From the NCBI GenBank assembly GCA_035689185.1, contig DASSLY010000104.1, positions 1 through 26,220 of the forward strand: a stretch of 26,220 bases of DNA. Reading direction: 5' to 3'. Below are positions 16,265-23,623 of this stretch, one piece after another. Made by a program: the position numbers and the translations under genes. The DNA comes from DASSLY01 sp035689185 (GTDB lineage: Bacteria > Actinomycetota > Actinomycetes > Actinomycetales > Dermatophilaceae). How positions within the stretch are numbered: position 1 is the first letter of the stretch; the number at the start of each line of letters is the position of its first letter. The notes under the pieces were generated by a model. That model searched no databases and had not been told where the DNA came from. It saw only the letters and a program-made list of their open reading frames with translations.

Positions 16265-16275
16265 GGTATGCCGCG
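16265..16275. repeat. Intergenic copy of the over-represented word GGTATGCCGCG
   Basis: One of ten copies of GGTATGCCG seen in the window. Plus-strand copies start at 8902, 10699, 16265, 16318, 18384, 20188 and 20244; reverse-strand copies are at 1113-1121, 14384-14392 and 18318-18326. Six of the plus-strand copies extend to the full 11 bases. This copy lies between the helicase gene and hflX and overlaps the helicase's possible -10. The other copies are inside genes, in different frames, and force the rare Tyr codon TAT, rare GCA, or ATA. Confidence 0.7.
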
Positions 16276-16309
16276 GTGGCGGCGCGGCCGGGGCCTCGTC
16301 CAGCCCCGC

Positions 16310-17758
16310 TCAGACCCGGTATGCCGCGAGCGCGCCCTCCAGGGTCGGGTTCACCTTGGCCTCGACCCGGGTGCCGTGCGGGGTGTGCTCGCTGGTGAGG
16401 ATCTCCCCCTCCCGGTGCAGCCGGTGCACCAGGTCGCCCCGCTCGTACGGCAGCAGCACGGAGACCTCGACGTCGGGGTGGGGCAGCTCGTCGGCGACCA
16501 GCCGCTGGAGCTCGGCGATGCCCTGGCCGGTGCGGGCGGAGACGGCTACCGCGTGCCGCTCGTGGCGGAGCAGCCGGTCGACGGCGGCGGGGTCGGCAGC
16601 GTCGACCTTGTTCACGACGACGATCTCCTTGAGCCGGTCGCCGCCGACCTCGGCCAGCACCGCCCGGACGGCGCTCAACTGGCCTTCGGGGTCGGGGTGC
16701 GACCCGTCCACGACGTGCAGCACCAGGTCGGAGTCGCCGACCTCCTCCAGGGTGGACCGGAAAGCCTCGACGAGCTGGTGCGGCAGGGACCGCACGAAGC
16801 CGACGGTGTCGGTGAGCGTGTAGACCCGGCCGTCCGCGGTCTCGGTGCGCCGCACGGTGGGGTCCAGGGTGGCGAACAGCTGGTTCTCCACCAGGACGCC
16901 GGCATCGGTGAGCCGGTTGAGGATGGAGGACTTGCCCGCGTTGGTGTATCCGGCGATCGCGACCGACGGGACGGCATGCGCCTGGCGCCTGGTCCGCCGG
17001 GTGTCCCGACCGGTCTTCATCGCCCTGATCTCGCGGCGCAGCTTGGCCATCCGGGTGTTGATGCGCCGGCGGTCCAGCTCGATCTTGGTCTCCCCGGGAC
17101 CGCGGGAGCCGATGCCGGCGCCACCGGCCACCCGGCCGCCGGCCTGCCGGGACATCGACTCGCCCCAGCCGCGCAGCCGCGGGAGCAGGTAGTCCAGCTG
17201 TGCCAGCTCGACCTGCGCCTTGCCCTCCCGGCTCTTGGCGTGCTGGGCGAAGATGTCCAGGATCAGCGCGGTCCGGTCGATGACCTTGACCTTGACGACG
17301 TCCTCCAACGCTCGCCGCTGACCCGGGGACAGCTCGCCGTCGGCGATGACCGTGTCGGCCCCCTCGGCGATGACAAGGTCACGCAGCTCCTGCGCCTTGC
17401 CGCTGCCCAGGTAGGTGGCGGCATCCGGGCGGGCCCGGCGCTGGATCACCCCGGCCAGCACGGCGGAGCCGGCGGTCTCGGCCAAGGCGGCCAGCTCGCG
17501 AAGGGAGTTCTTCGCGTCGTCCGCGCTGCCCTCGGTCCATACGCCGGCGAGGATCACCCGCTCCAGCCGCAGCTGGCGGTACTCGACCTCGGTGACGTCC
17601 TCGAGCTCGGTGGACAGCCCGGCGACGCGCCGCAGCGCTGCCCGCTCCTCGCGATCCAGCTGCTCGCCGTCGTAGGCGGGCTCGTCCAGCTCCTCCAGCC
17701 ACTCGTCGTCGGCGAGAGCGGTGGCGCGTGTGTCGAACAGGTCAGGTCGGCCGGTCAT
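16310..17758 (-). CDS. hflX: Ribosome-associated GTPase HflX
   Basis: A 482-residue GTPase. The N-terminal HflX domain includes the conserved LGSGKAQELRDLV, followed by a coiled region (SRGPGETKIELDRRRI). The G domain has G1 GYTNAGKSS (about residue 267), G3 DTVGF, and G4 NKVD. HflX binds the ribosome and splits stalled or heat-damaged 70S particles. ATG at 17758 has AAGGGAAA just upstream, a good ribosome site. It is somewhat longer than the E. coli protein, as usual in actinobacteria. It is divergent from the methyltransferase gene; the roughly 100-base gap between them must hold both promoters. Confidence 0.95.
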   Translation of the reverse strand: MTGRPDLFDTRATALADDEWLEELDEPAYDGEQLDREERAALRRVAGLSTELEDVTEVEYRQLRLERVILAGVWTEGSADDAKNSLRELAALAETAGSAVLAGVIQRRARPDAATYLGSGKAQELRDLVIAEGADTVIADGELSPGQRRALEDVVKVKVIDRTALILDIFAQHAKSREGKAQVELAQLDYLLPRLRGWGESMSRQAGGRVAGGAGIGSRGPGETKIELDRRRINTRMAKLRREIRAMKTGRDTRRTRRQAHAVPSVAIAGYTNAGKSSILNRLTDAGVLVENQLFATLDPTVRRTETADGRVYTLTDTVGFVRSLPHQLVEAFRSTLEEVGDSDLVLHVVDGSHPDPEGQLSAVRAVLAEVGGDRLKEIVVVNKVDAADPAAVDRLLRHERHAVAVSARTGQGIAELQRLVADELPHPDVEVSVLLPYERGDLVHRLHREGEILTSEHTPHGTRVEAKVNPTLEGALAAYRV

Positions 17759-17857
17759 CGTTTCCCTTCGTGGTCCCTTGCGGTGCGTTGCAAGAGTTCC
17801 ATGAGGTGAACGAGGCCCGCGAGCCCTTTATGCCTGCTGGGTACGGTGGGCCCCGTC

Positions 17858-18448
17858 ATGGCTGAGCACTACTTCTCCGCCGAGCCGGCCGGCGACGCCT
17901 CACGCCGGGCGCTGCGCATCCGGCTGGCCGGGCGGGACGTCTCGGTGAAGACCGCGGGGGGCGTGTTCAGCCCGGACCGGCTGGACCTCGGGACGTCGGT
18001 GCTGCTGCGGGAGGCTCCGGACCCGCCGGCGACCGGGGACCTGCTCGACCTCGGCTGCGGCTGGGGTCCGTTGGCGCTCACCATGGCCCTGCTGGCACCG
18101 GCGGCGACGGTCTGGGCGGTCGACGTCAACCGGCGGGCGCTGGAGCTGATCCGGGACAACGCCTCAGCCCTGGGGCTGCGGGGGGTGCGCGCCGTCGACC
18201 AGGTGCCGCCAGCAATCCAGTTCGACGCCATCTGGTCAAACCCCCCGATCCGCGTCGGCAAGGCGGCGCTGCACGACCTGTTGCAGACCTGGCTGCCGCG
18301 ACTGCGACCTGGGGCGGCGGCATACCTGGTCGTCCAACGGCACCTGGGCGCCGACTCGTTGCAGGCGTGGCTCATGGACCAGGGGTATGCCGCGAGCCGG
18401 CACGCCAGCGCCAAGGGTTACCGGGTTCTGCGGGTGTCGGCTGATTAG
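17858..18448 (+). CDS. RsmC-like class I SAM-dependent methyltransferase
   Basis: A 196-residue single-domain methyltransferase. The SAM motif I is LLDLGCGWGP (residues 62-71), motif II ends in VWAVDVNRRAL, and motif IV is SNPPIR (127-132), the N-methyltransferase signature shared with RsmC/RsmD-type rRNA guanine methylases. It resembles the C-terminal half of RsmC, which methylates 16S rRNA G1207; the substrate here is inferred, not shown. ATG at 17858 is preferred over one at 17846 because MAEHYFSAEP is the typical family start. TACGGT ten bases upstream may be the -10. It is one of few plus-strand genes in the right part and converges on dapF. Confidence 0.85.
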   Translation: MAEHYFSAEPAGDASRRALRIRLAGRDVSVKTAGGVFSPDRLDLGTSVLLREAPDPPATGDLLDLGCGWGPLALTMALLAPAATVWAVDVNRRALELIRDNASALGLRGVRAVDQVPPAIQFDAIWSNPPIRVGKAALHDLLQTWLPRLRPGAAAYLVVQRHLGADSLQAWLMDQGYAASRHASAKGYRVLRVSAD

Positions 18449-18561
18449 ACCGTCGGTCTCTACACCGCTGCCGGAGGACGAGCACGATCGTGGGTCACCT
18501 GACCGCCCGGAACCGCGCGGGATCGACCGGATATATCCGGTCGATCCTGCCGGTTTACCGG
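18447..18561. repeat. Palindrome cluster between convergent genes
   Basis: Five dyads follow each other: AGACC-GTC-GGTCT (18447-18459, starting inside the methyltransferase stop codon), CACGATCGTG (18483-18492), GGTCA-CC-TGACC (18493-18504), a perfect 28-bp palindrome (18520-18547), and CCGGT-TT-ACCGG (18550-18561). The remaining stretch to 18639 holds no recognisable gene. A bidirectional terminator is the plain reading, but there is no T-run and several symmetric sites in a row also suggest protein binding. Confidence 0.8.
18520..18547. terminator. Perfect 28-bp palindrome, possible bidirectional terminator
   Basis: The left arm is GGATCGACCGGATA (18520-18533) and the right arm is its exact reverse complement, with no spacer. 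In RNA it would form a strong stem closed by an AU-rich tip. It lies 72 bases after the methyltransferase stop and 93 bases after the dapF stop, on opposite sides. Its ATAT centre is unusual in this GC-rich region. It could equally be an operator. Confidence 0.45.
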
Positions 18562-18639
18562 TCGTCCGGCGGCACTCGGGCCAGGCAACCGGGCTACCGA
18601 AGCCGGCGCGGTGGACAGCGCACCGGGCATGGTCACGAG

Positions 18640-19503
18640 CTAGGCCAGCAGCTCGCCGTCGAAGACCAGGACCGCCGGCCCGGCAAGCTCTACCTGCTGG
18701 CCAGGCAGCGGACGGACCCGCAGAGTGCCGCCCGGGACGTCGACCCGCCATGACGTGTCGTCCTGGGCCCCCTGGGCCCAGTACCGGGTGGCCAGCGCGG
18801 CTGCGGCCGCACCGGTGCCACACGAGCGGGTCTCTCCCACCCCGCGCTCGTGCACCCGCATCTGTATGTGCCCCGGACCCAGCGGGCGGACGAACTCCAC
18901 GTTGCTGCCCTGCGGCGCGACGGGGTTCAGCTCGGGAACGGCGCCGAGGTCCAGGCCGGCCAGGTCGGCAGTGTCCGGGAGCGCCACCACGACATGGGGG
19001 TTGCCCAGGTCCAGCCGCAGGCCGGGAAAGGGGTCGTGGTCGCGAACCTTCACCATCGCGTCGAAGCCGCGCCCCGCCGCCGCGTTGCTGTCGACCAGCC
19101 GCCAGTCGCCCATGTTCACGGCAATCAGGTCGCCCTCGAAACGGACCAGCTTGATCCCGCCGCGGGTGGCGATCGCGAACTCGTCGGCGCTCTCCAGGCC
19201 CTCCCGGCGCAGGTACGCCGCGAACACGCGGGCCCCGTTGCCGCACATCTCCACGGCGCCGCCGTCGGCGTTGCGGTAGTCCATGAACCAGGCGGCCGCG
19301 CCGGCCTGAGCTCGCACGTGCTCCTCGACGGCAGCGCTCGTCGGCACCACCCGGATCACCCCGTCGGCGCCGACCCCGGCCCGCCGGTCCGCCAGCGCGC
19401 GCACCTGCTCGGCGGTGACGTCGCCTCGCGCTTCGAGGTCGGGCACCAGGACGAAGTCGTTCTCCGTGCCGTGCCCCTTGGTGAACCGCAGTCGCTCAGC
19501 CAT
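18640..19503 (-). CDS. dapF: Diaminopimelate epimerase
   Basis: A 287-residue two-domain epimerase that interconverts LL- and meso-diaminopimelate for lysine and peptidoglycan synthesis. Both catalytic cysteines are present: C87 in MCGNGARV and C228 in RSCGTGAAA. The N-terminus FTKGHGTENDFVLV is typical. ATG at 19503 overlaps the 3' end of miaA by eight bases, so translation is probably coupled. The in-frame ATG at 19512 is less likely because it extends the family start. The gene ends facing the convergent methyltransferase gene across the palindrome cluster. Confidence 0.96.
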   Translation of the reverse strand: MAERLRFTKGHGTENDFVLVPDLEARGDVTAEQVRALADRRAGVGADGVIRVVPTSAAVEEHVRAQAGAAAWFMDYRNADGGAVEMCGNGARVFAAYLRREGLESADEFAIATRGGIKLVRFEGDLIAVNMGDWRLVDSNAAAGRGFDAMVKVRDHDPFPGLRLDLGNPHVVVALPDTADLAGLDLGAVPELNPVAPQGSNVEFVRPLGPGHIQMRVHERGVGETRSCGTGAAAAALATRYWAQGAQDDTSWRVDVPGGTLRVRPLPGQQVELAGPAVLVFDGELLA

Positions 19504-20455
19504 CGCGACCATTGTCTCCTGCGGCGACCAGTGCCAGCGCCGTCGCGAGCAGGTCCGGGTCGTCCGCGCGCAACCAGCGGACCCGCGGATCGGCACGGAA
19601 CCAGGACTGCTGCCGTCGCGCGAACCTCCGCGTCGCGGCGGTGGTCGCCGCGACCGCCTGGTCCCGGTCGAGCACCCCGTCGAGCTGGGCCACCGCCTGG
19701 GCGTACCCGAGCGCCCTGGACGCGGTCCGCCCCGCGCGCAGCCCCCGGTCCAGCAGTCCGGCCACCTCGGCCAGCAGGCCGTCGGCCCACATCCGGACCA
19801 CCCGCGCGCCGATGCGCTCGTCCAGCCGGTCGCGCGGCAGCTCCAGGCCGAGGGTCACGGTCGGGGCGACGTACTCGCGGGAGGGCATCGTGGCCGGGAA
19901 GGGCTGCCCGGTCAGCTGCACCACCTCCAGTGCCCGGACGATCCGGCGGCCGTTGCGTGCTCCGATCGCCGCAGCCGCCGACGGGTCGAGCGCCGCGAGC
20001 CGGCTGAACAGCGCGTCGACGCCGTCCGTCGCCAGCTGTTCCTCCAGCCCGCGGCGCAGGTCCGCGTCCGTCGGAGGGATCTGCAGCCGGTCCAGCACCG
20101 CGCGCACGTACAGCCCGGACCCGCCGACCACGACCGGCAGCTTGCCGGCCGCCCGGATCCGGCCGACGTCGGTCCGCGCCTCCCGCTGGTATGCCGCGAC
20201 GCTGGCCTCCTCGGTCACCTCCAGCAGGTCCAGCTGGTGGTGCGGTATGCCGCGGCGCCGGTCGAGCGGGACTTTGGCAGTGCCGATGTCCATGCCCCGG
20301 TACAACTGGGACGCGTCCGCGCTGACGATCTCCCCGCCCAGGCGTTCGGCCAGATCCAGCGCCAGCTCGCTCTTCCCGGTCGCCGTGGGTCCCACGACCG
20401 CGACAACCGGCAGGACTGCGGACGCACCGGTCGGGGCGGCGACCGGGTCCGGCAT
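19496..20455 (-). CDS. miaA: tRNA dimethylallyltransferase
   Basis: A 319-residue enzyme that adds a dimethylallyl group to A37 of tRNAs reading UNN codons. The P-loop is GPTATGKS (residues 22-29), followed by ADASQLYRGMDIGTAKVP and PHHQLDLLEVTE, then the family C-terminal stretch RFARRQQSWFR. The ATG at 20455 gives the normal short N-terminus. MiaB, which further modifies the same base, is encoded 1.4 kb upstream on the same strand with two other genes between. Its 3' end overlaps the dapF start. Confidence 0.96.
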   Translation of the reverse strand: MPDPVAAPTGASAVLPVVAVVGPTATGKSELALDLAERLGGEIVSADASQLYRGMDIGTAKVPLDRRRGIPHHQLDLLEVTEEASVAAYQREARTDVGRIRAAGKLPVVVGGSGLYVRAVLDRLQIPPTDADLRRGLEEQLATDGVDALFSRLAALDPSAAAAIGARNGRRIVRALEVVQLTGQPFPATMPSREYVAPTVTLGLELPRDRLDERIGARVVRMWADGLLAEVAGLLDRGLRAGRTASRALGYAQAVAQLDGVLDRDQAVAATTAATRRFARRQQSWFRADPRVRWLRADDPDLLATALALVAAGDNGRDG

Positions 20456-20529
20456 CTGCGCAGTGTCGCAGACGGCTTGAAGCGATGGCAGGGTGGAGCC
20501 GGTCAGCCCGAAACCTTGAGGAGACGGCC

Positions 20530-20907
20530 ATGTCGGACACCGGTCAGCCGCAGGAGACCCTCGCCAACACCGACCTCAACGAGGAAGGCAGCGTGGGGTC
20601 GGACCCCACATCGGCCCCCGCCGCCACCCCGTCGCCGAGCGACCCAGGTGCGGCAGCCCGGGAGTCGATCGCCGAGCAGGACCAGGCCGACCAGCCGACC
20701 GCCGCCGAGCTGACCGACGCCAGCGCTCCGCCGAGCCCGCCGAGCCCGCCGAACCCGCAGCAGGTGGCGGCGCAGGCATCTGATGCCAGCTACGACACGG
20801 ACGCCACCGGCGGCGGTGGCGGCGGGTACACCAGCGAGGCCGGCAGCTCCGGCGAGGGAGCCCTCGGCGTCGAGGCGAAGGGGGCCGGGGACGACACCTC
20901 CGGCTAA
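20530..20907 (+). CDS. Small acidic, disordered protein of unknown function
   Basis: A 125-residue frame from ATG at 20530, with a strong GAGGAG ribosome site eight bases upstream. That supports expression despite the low-complexity content. The protein is rich in Ala, Ser, Pro, Gly, Asp and Glu, with PPSPPSPPNP near the middle, a six-Gly run, few basic residues, and no signal peptide or membrane segment. It should be intrinsically disordered. It lies on the plus strand, divergent from miaA. I do not recognise a family; related short acidic proteins may sit near miaA in close relatives, but I cannot confirm that. Confidence 0.55.
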   Translation: MSDTGQPQETLANTDLNEEGSVGSDPTSAPAATPSPSDPGAAARESIAEQDQADQPTAAELTDASAPPSPPSPPNPQQVAAQASDASYDTDATGGGGGGYTSEAGSSGEGALGVEAKGAGDDTSG

Positions 20908-21005
20908 CCCGTCACCGGGACGCACGTTCCGGGAGGCGCTGCGCTGGGGGGCCGAGGTGGGGCGGGGACGGCACCGCCGGCCGACCCGTCACCAGGACCT
21001 CACGT
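20907..21005 (+). repeat. Imperfect direct repeat (two copies, 77 bases apart)
   Basis: ACCCGTCACCGGGACGCACG at 20907 and ACCCGTCACCAGGACCTCACG at 20984 share most positions. The first begins at the stop of the acidic-protein gene. The rest of the gap to 21040 is GC-rich and holds no gene I can support. Confidence 0.4.
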
Positions 21006-21040
21006 GGGGGCGCCGCGGGCGACGGCAGCCGCGGGTGCGC

Positions 21041-21820
21041 TCACCCCACCGGCCGGCGGTGCCAGGACGCCACCGCCCAGCCGACGCCGTAGGGGGCGCC
21101 CTGCCAGAGCAGCTCGGCGTGGAAGCGCCGGCCCGCACAAGCCGCGATCAGCGCCGGCCACATCGCCGGGCCGGTGGCGCCCAGGTGCGCCGACAGGGCA
21201 AGGTCGGCGTCGCGCAGCGCTGCTGGCTCGCCGGAGGCCAGTGCCGACCAGATCGCGGCGTCGCTGGGGCCGGCCCGGGAGTCCTCGGCGCGCGGCGCCT
21301 TGGGACCGTGGCTGGTCGCCCCGTCGGCCACCAGGACCAGCCCGACCGGCCGCGGGTCGACCCTTAGCTCCCGGCCCACCTCCGCGGCGCGCACCGGACC
21401 GCCGGTCAGCCACTCCGCGCCGGCCCACAACCCCTGGACGTGGGCGCCGTCGAAGGCCTCCCCGGTGGGCCGGTCTGGCGCCCGCCCGACCCGGCTCACC
21501 AGGTAGCGGACCACCATCACCGAAGTCGGCAGGTTCACGCTGGCCGGGGGCACGTCGCGGGCCAGCGGTGGAACGCGCACGTCCTTGCCGAACTGGACGA
21601 AGCTCACCTCGCCACGGGGGTCGTGGCTGCCGTCGCGTCCCGGGCCGAGCACGACCAACCGCACGGGCCCCTCCCGCCGCGTGACCAACAGTCGGCCGGT
21701 CAGCTGGGACAGGGCGCGGATAGCGGCGCCGCGCAGCTGGCTCAGCTCGCCGGCGGCCGCCCCCATCAGCTCGGGTACCAGGGCGGGGGCACCCGGCACC
21801 ACCACGGCCTCGACCAACAT
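21041..21820 (-). CDS. Class III extradiol dioxygenase-fold protein (LigB-like)
   Basis: A 259-residue protein starting at ATG 21820 (MLVEAVVVPGAPALVPELMG). It resembles the LigB/MEMO-like family of class III extradiol dioxygenases, with RLVVLGPGRDG near residue 55 and LVLVADGATSHGPKAP near residue 160. Actinobacteria commonly carry such a gene beside miaB and miaA-dapF. The full set of metal-binding His/Glu residues is not obvious, so it may not be an active ring-cleaving enzyme. It follows miaB by eight bases and is likely in the same operon. An open frame reaching back to 22063 lies inside miaB and is not used. Confidence 0.7.
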   Translation of the reverse strand: MLVEAVVVPGAPALVPELMGAAAGELSQLRGAAIRALSQLTGRLLVTRREGPVRLVVLGPGRDGSHDPRGEVSFVQFGKDVRVPPLARDVPPASVNLPTSVMVVRYLVSRVGRAPDRPTGEAFDGAHVQGLWAGAEWLTGGPVRAAEVGRELRVDPRPVGLVLVADGATSHGPKAPRAEDSRAGPSDAAIWSALASGEPAALRDADLALSAHLGATGPAMWPALIAACAGRRFHAELLWQGAPYGVGWAVASWHRRPVG

Positions 21821-21828
21821 GGCAGGGC

Positions 21829-23481
21829 TCAGCCGTGCCGCGCAGCGCTGTCGCATCCGGGCAGGAGGCCCGTGACGACGCTCAACCGGCCACGCCCGGG
21901 CATCCCCAGGTTGACCGGCGCGCGGGCCGCCAGCGGTGCCGCTGCCGCCGGCACAGGCGTCGCGGCCGTCGCGGCCGTCGTAACCGGTGCCGCCGTCGCG
22001 GTCGTCGCCGCCGTCGCGGTCCTCGTAACCGGTGCCGCCGTCGCCGCCTGCTGGTCCTGCCACGCGTCGCCGCCTCGCGTCCGCCGTATCGCGAACGTCC
22101 CCGCTCGCTGCGCGCAGCCCGCGTCGGCGACCAGGTGGTGCGGCGCGCCATACGTGACCTCGACCGTGACGAGATCCCCCGGCCGGGGACGCTCGAGGTC
22201 ACCGCCGGCGAAGTCGGGCACGGCGAAGTGCACCAGCCGGTTGTCCCTGGCCCGGCCGGAGAGCCGCCGGGTCGCCGCGTCCTTGCGTCCTTCCCCGTTC
22301 GCAACGAGCACCTCGACCGGCTGTCCCTCCAGCGCCCGGTTCGCCGCCCAGGACAGCTCTTCCTGCACGGCGACGAGGCGGTCGTAGCGGTCTTGCACGA
22401 CCGGCTTGGCGACCTGGTCCGGCATCCGGGCAGCCGGCGTACCGGCGCGAACCGAGTACTGGAACGTGAACGCGCTGGCGAAGCGGGCGGCCCGCACCAC
22501 TGCCAGCGTGTCCTGGAAGTCGGCCTCGGTCTCGCCCGGAAAGCCGACGATGATGTCGGTGGTGATCGCGGCCTCGGGGATTCTGGCCCGGACCCGGTCG
22601 AGGATGCGCAGGAACCGCTCGCTGCGATACGACCGCCTCATCGCCTTCAGCACCCGGTCGGACCCGGACTGCAGCGGCATGTGCAGGCTCGGCATGACGT
22701 TGCCCGTCTGCGCCATGGCGTCGATGACGTCGTCGGTGAACGCGGCCGGGTGGGGACTGGTGAACCGGACCCGCTCCAGCCCGTCGACCTCGCCACAGGC
22801 CCGGAGCAGCTTGCCGAAGGCCAGCCGATCACCGAACTCCACCCCGTAGGTGTTCACGTTCTGTCCCAGCAGGGTCACCTCGACCACGCCCTGGTCGACC
22901 AGCGCTCGGATCTCCGCCAGGATGTCGCCGGGCCGGCGGTCGGTCTCGCCGCCGCGCAGGCTGGGCACGACGCAGAAGGTGCAGGTGTTGTTGCACCCCA
23001 CCGAGATGCTGACCCAGGCGCTGTATGCCGAGTCCCGCTTGGTCGGCAGGGTGGACGGGAAGACCTGCAGGCTCTCCAGGATCTCCACCTGGGCCCGCTG
23101 GTTGTGCCGGGCCCGGTCGAGCAAGGCCGGCAGCGAGCCGATGTTGTGGGTCCCGAAGACGACGTCCACCCAGGGCGCGCGGTCCACGATGGTTGCCCGG
23201 TCCTTTTGCGCCAGGCAACCCCCGACGGCAATCTGCATTCCCGGGTGGCGCTGCTTCACCGGACGCAACTGGCCCAGGTTGCCGTACAGCTTGTTGTCGG
23301 CGTTCTCCCGCACCGCGCAGGTGTTGAACACGACGACGTCGGCGGCGTCCGGCGCCTGCGCAAGGCTGGCCACGTCGACGTAGCCCGCCGCCTCGAGCAA
23401 GCCGGCCAGCCGTTGTGAGTCGTGCACGTTCATCTGGCAGCCGTGCGTGCGGACCTGGTACGTCCTCGGCGTGGTGGTCAT
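21829..23481 (-). CDS. miaB: tRNA-2-methylthio-N6-dimethylallyladenosine synthase
   Basis: A 550-residue radical-SAM methylthiotransferase that adds a methylthio group to the base first modified by MiaA. The N-terminal cluster cysteines are C15, C55 and C89 (THGCQMN, FNTCAVRE, GGCLAQKD). The radical-SAM CxxxCxxC is C163-C167-C170 in GCNNTCTFC. A TRAM domain follows. Residues from about 479 on are an Ala/Thr-rich low-complexity tail (ATAAPVT-type repeats) beyond the normal end, so the protein is longer than most. ATG at 23481 is preferred over 23514. TACCCT nine bases upstream may be its -10. Confidence 0.95.
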   Translation of the reverse strand: MTTTPRTYQVRTHGCQMNVHDSQRLAGLLEAAGYVDVASLAQAPDAADVVVFNTCAVRENADNKLYGNLGQLRPVKQRHPGMQIAVGGCLAQKDRATIVDRAPWVDVVFGTHNIGSLPALLDRARHNQRAQVEILESLQVFPSTLPTKRDSAYSAWVSISVGCNNTCTFCVVPSLRGGETDRRPGDILAEIRALVDQGVVEVTLLGQNVNTYGVEFGDRLAFGKLLRACGEVDGLERVRFTSPHPAAFTDDVIDAMAQTGNVMPSLHMPLQSGSDRVLKAMRRSYRSERFLRILDRVRARIPEAAITTDIIVGFPGETEADFQDTLAVVRAARFASAFTFQYSVRAGTPAARMPDQVAKPVVQDRYDRLVAVQEELSWAANRALEGQPVEVLVANGEGRKDAATRRLSGRARDNRLVHFAVPDFAGGDLERPRPGDLVTVEVTYGAPHHLVADAGCAQRAGTFAIRRTRGGDAWQDQQAATAAPVTRTATAATTATAAPVTTAATAATPVPAAAAPLAARAPVNLGMPGRGRLSVVTGLLPGCDSAARHG

Positions 23482-23490
23482 GGCAGGAAC

Positions 23491-23496
23491 AGGGTA
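23491..23496 (-). promoter_or_regulatory. Predicted -10 element of miaB
   Basis: TACCCT on the minus strand, nine bases before the miaB ATG. No convincing -35 element; the upstream DNA is the 37-bp tandem repeat. Confidence 0.3.
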
Positions 23497-23511
23497 CGGC
23501 CTGGGCAGCAG

Positions 23512-23622
23512 CACGCGGCTGGCTCGTGGCCCAGGCCGTGCCGCCCGGCACGCGGCTGGCTCGTGGCCCAGGCCGTGCCGCCGGGCTCGCGGCTGGCTCG
23601 TGGCCCAGGCCGTGCCGCCGGG
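23512..23622. repeat. 37-bp tandem repeat, three near-identical copies
   Basis: Copies start at 23512, 23549 and 23586 and differ at only a few positions. The shared core includes GCGGCTGGCTCGTGGCCCAG. The array begins 16 bases beyond the possible miaB -10 and ends one base before the recX stop codon, so it fills the recX-miaB gap exactly. There are no spacers, so it is not a CRISPR array. Confidence 0.95.
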
Positions 23623-23623
23623 C

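Noticed and set aside
17759..17857. lexA or nrdR, often found near hflX in actinobacteria
   Set aside because: The gap beside hflX is too short and no such protein is encoded anywhere in the window.
21821..22063. Longer start for the dioxygenase-fold gene
   Set aside because: The extension is out-of-frame reading of the miaB tail and is Gly/Asp/Arg low complexity.
23512..23622. Possible CRISPR array
   Set aside because: The three 37-bp units are directly adjacent with no spacers, and no cas genes are present.
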